A program made the position numbers and the translations under genes. From DOZZ01 sp963792655 (GTDB lineage: Bacteria > Acidobacteriota > Terriglobia > Bryobacterales > Bryobacteraceae), in assembly GCA_963792655.1 (NCBI GenBank), contig CAWBWU010000003.1, forward strand, positions 1,240,001-1,304,000: a DNA stretch of 64,000 nucleotides, read 5' to 3'. Of the stretch, positions 54,529-62,885 are shown in pieces. The stretch's first letter is position 1. Every line of letters starts with the position of its first letter. Under the pieces are notes generated by a model. That model made no database searches, was not told where the DNA came from, and saw nothing but the letters and a program-made list of their open reading frames with translations.

Positions 54529-57500
54529 ATGCGCATCCGTCTTGCTTCAATTTGTCTCCCGCTTATACTGACCGCAACGTCGTTCGGCCAGTCTTTCTAT
54601 GGTTCCATCGTGGGAACCGTTACCGATTCCTCCGGTTCCGCAGTTCCCCAAGCCGGAGTCACCATGATCAACATGGGCACAGCCGAACGGCGCCCCACCC
54701 AAACCGATAGCGGCGGCAACTATCAATTTCCTAACGTGCAGCCTGGTCAGTACAGAGTTGAAGTGGAGAAGACCGGCTTCCGTAAGTTCATCCGCGAGCC
54801 CATCACGGTTGAGGTCCAAAGCTCAGTCCGTATCGATGTCGGCATGCAGGTCGGCGACATGAGCCAGGTAATCGAAGTCCAGGCGCAAACTCCTCTGCTA
54901 CAGACCGAGAACGCCTCGCTCGGCCAAGTCGTCGAGTCTCGCAAGGTCTTGGAAACTCCGCTCAACGGGCGCAACGTCTTCAACCTCGTCGGGCTGGTTC
55001 CTGGCGTCAATCCCGGCGGACAATCCGGCCAGAACCCTACGGGCACCAATCCGTTCGCCTGGGGCAACTATCAGATCGGCGGCGGACAGGCGAATCAGAG
55101 CGCAGCTTACATTGATGGCGCCTCAGTCAATACCTCATATGTGAACCTGACTGCTTTGGTCCCGACCCAGGATGCCGTTCAGGAATTCCGCGTTCAGACC
55201 AACAATCTCGGCCCGGAGTTCGGGCGCTTTGCTGGCGGCGTAATCAACATGGTGACCAAGTCAGGCACCAACTCCTTCCATGGCAGCGCATACGAATTCC
55301 TGCGGAACAAAGTTCTCAACGCCAATACTTTCTTCAATAACAAGGCTGGCGTCAGCCGCCCAGCCTTCTCGCAAAATCAATACGGTGCTAACATTGGCGG
55401 TCCAGTCTGGAAGGACCACACGTTCTTCTTTTTCGGGTGGGAGGGTTTCCGCCTTCGGCAGGGAGCATCGTACGTCTATACGGTTCCCACGGACGCGCAG
55501 CGGGCCGGGAATTTCTCGAATTTGCGGGATTCCAGCGGCAACGTCATTCCCATCTTTGACCCGCTCACCACCTGCGGTCGCTTGGGTAACCCCGCCTGCG
55601 CGGTGGACGCAAGCGGCAAGGAAATCATCACCCGGCAGCAGTTCCCAGGCAATATCATCCCGGCCAGCCGGTTCGATCGCGCCGCCCAAGCTATGGAGAA
55701 CCTGTGGGCCAGGGCGAACGGCCCCGGCTCGGGATTCCAAGCCGTCAACAATTTCACTGCCAACGCCAGTGTGGGTGGAAACAACGATGAATACAACGCC
55801 CGCGTTGACCATAACTTCTCGGAAAAGCAACATGTTTTCGCGCGCTACACGTTCTGGACCAACCTCAACCTTCCGATCGACCCCTACAATACGAAAACGT
55901 GCGTAGATCGCTGCACCGAGACCTTCAATACCAATCAAGCCGTACTTGGCGATACCTTTAGCTTCTCGCCCACACTGATCGGCGATTTCCGCGTTTCCTA
56001 CCTGCGCTTCAATTACGATCGCACAGCACTGACGCAAGGCTACGATCTGACGCAACTCGGCTGGCCCGCATCATTGAATAACCAAGTGGCATACCGTGTC
56101 CAGCCGATTCCACTCGTGACTGGCTACAACGGTGTCTTTGGCACCAATGGTACCGGGAGCACCATTGTGGCGCGCAACGACAACGATTCGGTATCTCCAA
56201 ACATCACATGGATTAAAGGCAAGCACACGCTAAAGTTCGGCGGCGAGATCCGCAGGCTGACGCATAATTATTATCAGCAAAACAACCCCTCGGGGTCGTT
56301 CAACTTCGACCGTCTTCTGACTTCCGCAAATCCACTCTCGCCGGGCAGCACCGGTGATGGCTTCGCCTCCTTCCTGCTCGGGTACGGTACCGGAGGCGGA
56401 GTGACATCGAACTCCTTCGTGGCCGGCCAGATGATCTATCGCGGATACTATGCCGGCGATCAATTTCAAATCAGTTCGCGGCTCACCGTAAACTACGGGA
56501 TCCGCTTTGAGCAGATGGGACCCTGGTCGGAGCGTTTCGACCGTCTCAGCGTGCTGCTGCCCACCGCCGCCAATCCGTTGACGCCCGCTTACAAAGGGAA
56601 ACTCGCTCTGGTGAACTCTCCGGACCGCAGTAGCCGCAATAACACAGATCTTAAGAACCTCTGGGCTCCGCGCCTGGGCATCGCCTATCGCGTAACAAAC
56701 AACACGGTGATTCGTACCGGCTATGGGATCTTCTACCTGCCCAATGATGTTGCCTTCAGCACCAGCCCCAACAATGATAATGTTAACTCCTATACGACGC
56801 CTTTCGTCGGTACCCTGGATGGGTCTCTGACCCCGTTCGATAAACTGAGCAACCCGTTTCCCGGTGGAATCACGCAGGCCCCCGGTCATAGCGGCAACAC
56901 GGACCAACTTTTTCTCGGACAAGGCATCGCAGCGCCGATTGCAGGCGATCCCTCGGCCTATATGCAACAGTGGAACTTCGACGTTCAACGCGAATTCCCG
57001 AGGGGCATACTGGTGGACGCCGCCTACGCCGGGTCTAAGGGAACGCACCTGCCCGCTTACAGCCAGCAAGTGGACCAACTCCCGGTTCAGTACATGAGCC
57101 TTGGTGCCGCAGCGCTCCAGCAGCAGGTGCCCAATCCATTTTTCGGCCAGGTAAAGCTCGGCGCCTTGTCGCAGCCCACGGTTGCTTACGGCCAACTGCT
57201 GCGCCCGTTTCCCCAATACAACGGCGTCACTATTAACGCTCCCAAGAACCGCGATTCGATCTATCACAGTGCCCAGCTCAAGGTCGAGAAGCGCTTTTCT
57301 CAGGGCGGCTCGCTACTAGGCGCATATACCTGGTCGAAGCTCATCACGAACACCGACACGCTTACCTCGTGGCTCGAAGGAAATGGGGCCGGAGGTGTGC
57401 AGAACAATTACAACCTGCGCGCGGAACGATCGCTTGCCAACTACGATGTCGCTCACCGCCTTGTGGTCAGCTATGTTTACGATCTACCCTTCGGCAAGAG

Positions 57501-58005
57501 CCAGCCGTTTCTTTCCGATATGAACAGCGTAGTGAACAAAGTGGTCTCGGGGTGGAGCTTCCAGGGTGTTTCCACCTTTCAATCCGGCACGCCTTTGAAT
57601 CTCACTACCGCGGTAAACCTGACCAATTCGTTTGGCGGTGGTTCCCGCCCCAACAGCACGGGCGTCAGCGCAAAACTCGACGGGTCGGCCCAAAGCCGTC
57701 TGAACCGGTGGTTCGACACCTCGCAATTCACCGCTCCGCCGCCCGCAACGTTCGGCAACGTCGGCCGGCTATTGCCGGACGTGCGAACTCATGGCGTCGC
57801 AAACTGGGACATAGCCATCGTGAAAAGCACAACCGTCATAGGGGAACGTGTCGGTTTACAGTTCAGAACTGAAGTCTTCAATCTGTTCAACCGCGTTCAG
57901 TTCGGGTATCCCGGCACGAGTCTCGGCACTTCCAATTTCGGAGTGATCAGCAGCCAGGCCAATACCCCAAGGCTCGTACAATTCGCCCTACGATTACAAT
58001 TTTGA
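54529..58005 (+). CDS. TonB-dependent receptor, Oar-like, 1158 residues
   Basis: ATG 54529 with an ideal AGGAGG. Signal peptide (SICLPLILTATSFGQ), carboxypeptidase-regulatory domain (SIVGTVTDSSGSAVPQAGVT), plug with VLETPLNGRNVFNLVGLVPG and FRVQTNNLGPEFGRFAGGVI, and a barrel ending TPRLVQFALRLQF. Frame intact. The stop (TGA) overlaps the CRTAC1 start. Together with CRTAC1 and TPR it forms an operon of a kind repeated in acidobacteria. The cargo is unknown. Confidence 0.93.
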   Translation: MRIRLASICLPLILTATSFGQSFYGSIVGTVTDSSGSAVPQAGVTMINMGTAERRPTQTDSGGNYQFPNVQPGQYRVEVEKTGFRKFIREPITVEVQSSVRIDVGMQVGDMSQVIEVQAQTPLLQTENASLGQVVESRKVLETPLNGRNVFNLVGLVPGVNPGGQSGQNPTGTNPFAWGNYQIGGGQANQSAAYIDGASVNTSYVNLTALVPTQDAVQEFRVQTNNLGPEFGRFAGGVINMVTKSGTNSFHGSAYEFLRNKVLNANTFFNNKAGVSRPAFSQNQYGANIGGPVWKDHTFFFFGWEGFRLRQGASYVYTVPTDAQRAGNFSNLRDSSGNVIPIFDPLTTCGRLGNPACAVDASGKEIITRQQFPGNIIPASRFDRAAQAMENLWARANGPGSGFQAVNNFTANASVGGNNDEYNARVDHNFSEKQHVFARYTFWTNLNLPIDPYNTKTCVDRCTETFNTNQAVLGDTFSFSPTLIGDFRVSYLRFNYDRTALTQGYDLTQLGWPASLNNQVAYRVQPIPLVTGYNGVFGTNGTGSTIVARNDNDSVSPNITWIKGKHTLKFGGEIRRLTHNYYQQNNPSGSFNFDRLLTSANPLSPGSTGDGFASFLLGYGTGGGVTSNSFVAGQMIYRGYYAGDQFQISSRLTVNYGIRFEQMGPWSERFDRLSVLLPTAANPLTPAYKGKLALVNSPDRSSRNNTDLKNLWAPRLGIAYRVTNNTVIRTGYGIFYLPNDVAFSTSPNNDNVNSYTTPFVGTLDGSLTPFDKLSNPFPGGITQAPGHSGNTDQLFLGQGIAAPIAGDPSAYMQQWNFDVQREFPRGILVDAAYAGSKGTHLPAYSQQVDQLPVQYMSLGAAALQQQVPNPFFGQVKLGALSQPTVAYGQLLRPFPQYNGVTINAPKNRDSIYHSAQLKVEKRFSQGGSLLGAYTWSKLITNTDTLTSWLEGNGAGGVQNNYNLRAERSLANYDVAHRLVVSYVYDLPFGKSQPFLSDMNSVVNKVVSGWSFQGVSTFQSGTPLNLTTAVNLTNSFGGGSRPNSTGVSAKLDGSAQSRLNRWFDTSQFTAPPPATFGNVGRLLPDVRTHGVANWDIAIVKSTTVIGERVGLQFRTEVFNLFNRVQFGYPGTSLGTSNFGVISSQANTPRLVQFALRLQF

Positions 58006-59594
58006 CGTACTGGGGGGCGGCCTTATCCGCCGCCCTCCTTGTATTCGCAACGCAGAGCGGCCCATTCGGCTTCATCCACGGCAACTCTCCGACCTCCCAG
58101 AAGTTTCTCCTTGAAACTATGGGAGGCGGGGTCGCGCTGCTGGATTACAACAACGACGGCCTGCTGGATGTCTTCTTCGTCAACTCCGGTAAGCTCCACG
58201 AAAAATCCACCAACTCTACAAATTTCGCCCGCCGCGAACCTTCCTTCTGGAACCGCCTGTATCGTCAGAATTCCGACCATACGTTCACCGACGTCACGGC
58301 CGCCGCCGGACTGGACAAAGCCGCCAACAGCTACGGTATGGGCGTAGCTGTTGGTGATTACAACAACGATGGATTTCCCGATCTCTATCTGACCGCGTAC
58401 GGAGCCAATACTCTTTACCGGAATAATGGTGACGGCACCTTCACCGATGTAACCGAAGCGGCTGGCGTACGCGCGGCTGGATGGTCCGCATCGGCCGGAT
58501 TCTTAGATTACGACAACGACGGCCGGCTCGATCTATTCGTCACCCGCTACCTGGATTGGGATCTGAACCGCAATATTCTCTGCGGCACTCCCTTTCACTC
58601 CTACTGCCGCCCGGACAAATTCGGATCCGTCTCCAGCATCCTCTATCACAATGAAGGCGGCGGCCGATTCCGTGATGTCAGCGAGTCGTCCGGGATCGCG
58701 GCCAAGAAAGGCAAAGCGCTCGGCGTTGCTTTCAACGATTTCGACAACGATGGCATGACCGACATCTTCGTCGCCAATGATGGCATGCAACAATTCCTGT
58801 TTCACAACAAAGGCGACGGCACTTTTGAAGAGAAGGCGCTCGAAGTGGGCGTGGCATTTTCAGATGACGGCAAGCCCTACGCGGGCATGGGCGCCGTCTT
58901 CGCCGACTACGACAACGACGGCAAGCCTGACATCGCGGTTACGAACCTGGCCTTGGATAAGTACGCGCTCTACCGTAACGAAGGCGGGCAGTTCTCCTAT
59001 GAGAGTCTCTCCACTGGCCTCGCCGCTCTGAGCGCCGGCAGTTCCGGTTGGGGCTTGGGCCTTTATGATTTCGACAATGACGGTTGGAAAGACCTCTTCG
59101 TCGCTCAAAGCCACGTCCTCGATAACGTGGAAAAGATCAACTCCGGACTCCGCTATCTCGAGCCTCCCGCGTTGTTTTGGAATCGGAGCGGCAAGTTCGA
59201 GCGCGCGAATCTTGGCTCGATCCCGGCGATGGCCGGACGGGGCGTGGCCTTCGGCGACCTAAATAACGACGGGTACATGGATGCGGTCGTCTCCGTGCTC
59301 GGCGGCAAGCCTTGGATCTACTGGGGGCGTCCCGGCGCGAACCATTGGTTGGACGTGAAACTCCAGGGGGTTCACGCCAACCGCGATGGCCAGGGCGCGA
59401 AGATACATCTCGGCAATCAAACCGGCTACGCATCCACCGCGGGCAGCTATCTTTCAGCCAGCGACATCCGCGTGCATTTTGGACTGGGCGCGGCGCGCTC
59501 CACGGATCTTGAAATCGAATGGCCGGGCGGCAAAAAGCAACGGCTCACGCATGTGCCCGCTAACCGCGTCATCATGGTGAAAGAGCCTGAATGA
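58002..59594 (+). CDS. CRTAC1-type protein (FG-GAP repeats and ASPIC/UnbV)
   Basis: 530 residues from TTG 58002 (TTGA overlap). Seven calcium-binding FG-GAP/VCBS motifs are seen: DYNNDGLLDVFF, DYNNDGFPDLYL, DYDNDGRLDLFV, DFDNDGMTDIFV, DYDNDGKPDIAV, DFDNDGWKDLFV and DLNNDGYMDAVV, the number for one beta-propeller. The C-terminal ASPIC/UnbV domain (DGQGAKIHLGNQTGYA and LEIEWPGGKKQRL) follows. Members are secreted carbohydrate-binding or adhesion-like proteins. Overlaps both neighbours. Confidence 0.92.
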   Translation: MTYWGAALSAALLVFATQSGPFGFIHGNSPTSQKFLLETMGGGVALLDYNNDGLLDVFFVNSGKLHEKSTNSTNFARREPSFWNRLYRQNSDHTFTDVTAAAGLDKAANSYGMGVAVGDYNNDGFPDLYLTAYGANTLYRNNGDGTFTDVTEAAGVRAAGWSASAGFLDYDNDGRLDLFVTRYLDWDLNRNILCGTPFHSYCRPDKFGSVSSILYHNEGGGRFRDVSESSGIAAKKGKALGVAFNDFDNDGMTDIFVANDGMQQFLFHNKGDGTFEEKALEVGVAFSDDGKPYAGMGAVFADYDNDGKPDIAVTNLALDKYALYRNEGGQFSYESLSTGLAALSAGSSGWGLGLYDFDNDGWKDLFVAQSHVLDNVEKINSGLRYLEPPALFWNRSGKFERANLGSIPAMAGRGVAFGDLNNDGYMDAVVSVLGGKPWIYWGRPGANHWLDVKLQGVHANRDGQGAKIHLGNQTGYASTAGSYLSASDIRVHFGLGAARSTDLEIEWPGGKKQRLTHVPANRVIMVKEPE

Positions 59595-60622
59595 TTTTCG
59601 CCGTCATCCTGTTCCTGCTCCAGATCACTCCCGAGATCAAACAGCACGTCGAAGCCGGTCTCGCCGCCAAACAAGCAGGTGACCTGGAGAAAGCGGCTCG
59701 CGAATTCCAACGTGTCACCGAACTTGCGCCCACCCTTCCCGCGGCTTTCGTCAATCTTGGCGCGCTTTACTACGAGAAAGCCCGTTTCGACCTGGCCATT
59801 CCTCCTTTAGAGCAAGCTCTGAAGCTCAACCCGGAGTTGCCCGGAGCCCAAGCCATGCTCGGCATTTCGCTGCTTGCTCAGGGTTATGCGAAGGAGGCCA
59901 TTGCGCATCTTGAAAAAGGGCAGCAACCCGACTCGCTCGGTGTCGCGCTACTGGAGGCAGGACGTCCCCGCGAGGCCATTGACAAGTTGGAAGCCGCCCT
60001 CGAGAAACGTCCCAATGACAGTGACCTTGTTTATTACCTTGGCCAGGCGCACAATCGGCTGTCGAAGCAAAGCTTTGAGTCGATTTTGAAAACTCAGCCG
60101 GATTCGGCGCGAGCTCACCAGATTTTGGGCGAGGCGAACCAGGAAACAGGAAACCGGGAAGCCGCGCTCAGTCATTTCAAAGCAGCGCTAGGGGTTCGTC
60201 CGGACCTGCAAGGAATTCATTTTGCGCTCGGAGAAATGGCCGCAGCTGCTGGAGATTACGCCGCGGCCGAACGCGAGTTTCGCCAGGAGTCTACCCGCTT
60301 TCCTGGATCAGCCCCAGCCACTTACAAACTCGGGGCGACGCTCCTCAATCTAGGCAACGCCCGCGAGGCTCTCACAACTCTGCAGCGCGCCGATCGCCTT
60401 CAACCCGATATGCCTGAGACGCTGTTTGAGCTGGGCAAAGCGGAAGTGGCCACGAGCGACAACGCCGCGGCCGAGAAACATTTTCTGCGCGTCTTGGAGA
60501 TGGAAGCAACTTCCAACCTCGCGGCCACAGCCCATTTCCAACTCGCCCAACTCTACCGCAAATCGGGCCGCGCCACCGAAGCCGGCCGCGAATTGAAGGC
60601 ATTTCAATCTCTCCGCAAATAG
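59591..60622 (+). CDS. Tetratricopeptide-repeat protein
   Basis: 343 residues from ATG 59591 (ATGA overlap). A hydrophobic N-terminus (MIFAVILFLLQITP) is either a short signal or a membrane anchor. TPR units: LAAKQAGDLEKAAREFQRVT, LYYEKARFDLAIPPLEQALK, LAQGYAKEAIAHLEKGQQ, LEAGRPREAIDKLEAALE, NQETGNREAALSHFKAALG and further ones. It is the third gene of the receptor-CRTAC1-TPR operon and presumably an adaptor in the periplasm. Confidence 0.88.
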   Translation: MIFAVILFLLQITPEIKQHVEAGLAAKQAGDLEKAAREFQRVTELAPTLPAAFVNLGALYYEKARFDLAIPPLEQALKLNPELPGAQAMLGISLLAQGYAKEAIAHLEKGQQPDSLGVALLEAGRPREAIDKLEAALEKRPNDSDLVYYLGQAHNRLSKQSFESILKTQPDSARAHQILGEANQETGNREAALSHFKAALGVRPDLQGIHFALGEMAAAAGDYAAAEREFRQESTRFPGSAPATYKLGATLLNLGNAREALTTLQRADRLQPDMPETLFELGKAEVATSDNAAAEKHFLRVLEMEATSNLAATAHFQLAQLYRKSGRATEAGRELKAFQSLRK

Positions 60623-60707
60623 CCGTGTCTTGCTGACGTAAACCTGCCGCGGCGAATCCTCGTCTAACCGGGCAGTACATTGTCCACCTAAAACAAGGAG
60701 TTTTAGC

Positions 60708-61169
60708 ATGAAAAATTGGATTCTCTTATCGGCAATGGCGCTCGGTGCGTCGGGCCTTTTCGCGCAGGGCGGACCGCCCGCCCCTCCGACGCCCGCCGAT
60801 CGCGTTGCCCATCTCACGACGCTCCTGAGCTTGACGGCAGCGCAGCAGGCTCAGGCAACCACCATCTTTACCACGCTGGACACCGCGACTGCCGCGCTTA
60901 GGCCTGCCATTCAGACCGCCCGCACGGCCCTACAAACGGCGATCAAGAACAACGATACGGCGGCCATCTCGCTGCAAGCGACGCAAATCGGAAATCTCAG
61001 CACCCAGGAACTGATCGCCCGATCCACAGCCGATGCGGCTTTCTACGCAATTCTCACTGCGGACCAAAAGACTAAGTACGATGAACTGCGGCCTTCCGGT
61101 CCTGGAGGTCCAGGCGGACGGGGTCCGGGCGGCGCGGGAACATTCGGCGCACACGGACCGCGCGGTTAA
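60708..61169 (+). CDS. Spy/CpxP-like periplasmic protein 1
   Basis: 153 residues with a signal peptide (WILLSAMALGASGLFAQ). LTTLLSLTAAQQAQATTIFT, then a long helical part with alanine and threonine, and a glycine-rich end (GGPGGRGPGGAG). LTxxQxxQ is the Spy/CpxP/ZraP feature, so it should be an envelope stress chaperone or metal-sensing protein. The ECF sigma gene starts 90 bp later. Confidence 0.68.
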   Translation: MKNWILLSAMALGASGLFAQGGPPAPPTPADRVAHLTTLLSLTAAQQAQATTIFTTLDTATAALRPAIQTARTALQTAIKNNDTAAISLQATQIGNLSTQELIARSTADAAFYAILTADQKTKYDELRPSGPGGPGGRGPGGAGTFGAHGPRG

Positions 61170-61258
61170 TCACATCAATGAGGGGGCGGCCACGGCCGCC
61201 CCCACTAAATCGAATGGATATGTAAACCCGGCTGACCGGAAGCCGTCTATACACGACA

Positions 61259-61837
61259 ATGGAGCTGACCCTCACGTCCCAGTCAATGGCGGTGCTTCGA
61301 GAAGGAACGGCGTCCCGTGCCGAAGAGTTCGAAGAGGTTGTCAGGCAATATCGCCCGAAGATTTTCCGCTTTGCGCTGGCTTCGTTACGCGATCCCGACA
61401 TCGCCGAAACCATCGCGCAGGACTGCTTCCTGAAGGCTTTCAAGGCTCAGGATCGCTTCCGGCACGAATGCAGCATGGATACGTGGCTGATGCAGATTGC
61501 AGTGAATCTGGTCCGCGATCAAATCCGGAACCGCCGTTTTCAATTCTGGCGCAGGCTTCGTCAAACCGCGAAGCCGGTCGAGCGCCTGAGTGACTGGTTG
61601 TCCAACGGCGAGAGGTCCGTCGAAGCCAAAACGCTGCTCAAGGAAAAGGTCAGCGCGGTCTGGGATGCGGCGGAGGGTCTGCCCGAGCGGCAGCGCACGG
61701 TGTTTCTGTTGCGCTTCGTGGAAGATATGGAACTGCTCGAGATCGCAGCTTGTACGGGAATGAAAGAGGGCACCGTCAAAACTCATTTATTCCGGGCATT
61801 ACAATCGGTACGAGAACGAATGGGAGCTTCGGTATGA
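61259..61837 (+). CDS. ECF sigma factor
   Basis: 192 residues. Region 2: FEEVVRQYRPKIFRFALASL, DPDIAETIAQDCFLKAFKAQ, DTWLMQIAVNLVRDQIRNRR. Region 4: LPERQRTVFLLRFVEDMELL and MKEGTVKTHLFRALQSVRER. The stop overlaps the anti-sigma start (ATGA). It should direct an envelope-stress regulon that includes the flanking Spy-like genes. Confidence 0.93.
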   Translation: MELTLTSQSMAVLREGTASRAEEFEEVVRQYRPKIFRFALASLRDPDIAETIAQDCFLKAFKAQDRFRHECSMDTWLMQIAVNLVRDQIRNRRFQFWRRLRQTAKPVERLSDWLSNGERSVEAKTLLKEKVSAVWDAAEGLPERQRTVFLLRFVEDMELLEIAACTGMKEGTVKTHLFRALQSVRERMGASV

Positions 61838-62259
61838 ATTCGCATTTGTCTTCAGACGACGTCACGGGCTGGCTTGTGGGCGATCGAACCCGCCGGGCAC
61901 AGGAGCACATCGAGGCTTGTCCTGAATGCCAAGCCAAGGTTGGCGAGGAAAGCGACGCCTTGCTGGAGTTTCGGCGAAGCGTGCGGGCCTATAGCGAAGC
62001 CGAGCTAATCCACAGATCTACCCGGGACTGGAGAGCGGCAGCTCAGTCCCGTATTCGATCCCGGCATGCCTGCCTGGCTTTCGCCATGTGTTTGATTGCC
62101 TTCTTCGCGGTCCTTTCCCGCCGGACCCAGCCGCCATCGCTTGAACCGGCCGTGACCGATGCCGCGCTGCTGAAGCAGGTGAACTCCGAATTATCACGGG
62201 ATGTACCGGGCCCGATGGAACCGCTGACCAAGCTCGTATCGTGGGATGAAGCAAGGTGA
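61834..62259 (+). CDS. Anti-sigma factor
   Basis: 141 residues from ATG 61834. The N-terminal zinc-finger-like segment HIEACPECQ with DDVTGWLVGD before it, then a membrane helix (HACLAFAMCLIAFFAVL) and a periplasmic tail. This is the usual layout of the inhibitor of an ECF sigma factor. It overlaps the sigma gene and, by GTGA, the next Spy-like gene. Confidence 0.82.
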   Translation: MNSHLSSDDVTGWLVGDRTRRAQEHIEACPECQAKVGEESDALLEFRRSVRAYSEAELIHRSTRDWRAAAQSRIRSRHACLAFAMCLIAFFAVLSRRTQPPSLEPAVTDAALLKQVNSELSRDVPGPMEPLTKLVSWDEAR

Positions 62260-62780
62260 CGCCGTTGCGGTCAATTGTCATCGGTGTAATTTCGTTGGTG
62301 TGGTTGGGGACATCCCTGCCCGCTCAGCAACCTCCGCCTGGACGAGGTCCCGGCGGACCGGGTTGGGATCGGGACGGCCATCAACCGCCTCCTGGAGGCC
62401 GAGGACCCAGAGGTCCCGGGATGGCGATGGGACCTCCCGGAAGATGGTGGGGAGACCCGGCGCTGGTACAAAAGCTGGGCATCACACCGGATCAACAGAG
62501 CAAAATCGACGCGCTCTTCCAGCAGAATCGCCTGAAGCTGATTGATCTGAGCGCGGCGCTGCACAAAGAGGAAGCCGTGTTGGAGCCGCTGCTCGAGGAC
62601 GATAAGCCCGAGGAAGCGAAAATCCTGACTCAGATTGACCGCATTGCCCAAGCCAGAGGGGAGTTAGAAAAGGCCAACGCGCGCATGCTGCTGGGTTTTC
62701 GCAGCACGCTTACTCAGGAGCAATGGAAGAAGCTTCAGGCTGAAGGTCCGCCGCGTCCGCCTCGCGACCCGCACAGATAG
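62256..62780 (+). CDS. Spy/CpxP-like periplasmic protein 2
   Basis: 174 residues from GTG 62256 (GTGA overlap). Signal peptide (SIVIGVISLVWLGTSLPAQ), then a Gly/Pro-rich stretch (GRGPGGPGWDRDGHQPPPGG), then LGITPDQQSKIDALFQQNRL, LIDLSAALHKEEAVLEPLLE and LTQEQWKKLQAEG, typical of the CpxP/CnrX/ZraP family. It is likely a sensor or chaperone acting on the anti-sigma factor. Confidence 0.8.
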   Translation: MTPLRSIVIGVISLVWLGTSLPAQQPPPGRGPGGPGWDRDGHQPPPGGRGPRGPGMAMGPPGRWWGDPALVQKLGITPDQQSKIDALFQQNRLKLIDLSAALHKEEAVLEPLLEDDKPEEAKILTQIDRIAQARGELEKANARMLLGFRSTLTQEQWKKLQAEGPPRPPRDPHR

Positions 62781-62885
62781 CGCCCGCTCGCTGACCCTAT
62801 ATTCCGGAAATCGGAGCATTCAAGTGTGAAGCCGTCAGGGCATCGACTCGGGCGGATGGAAACCTACCAAAAAGGACTCACTTGA

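Noticed and set aside
56230..57267. Open frame of 345 codons opposite the second receptor
   Set aside because: A shadow frame; it runs through a clear TonB barrel on the other strand.
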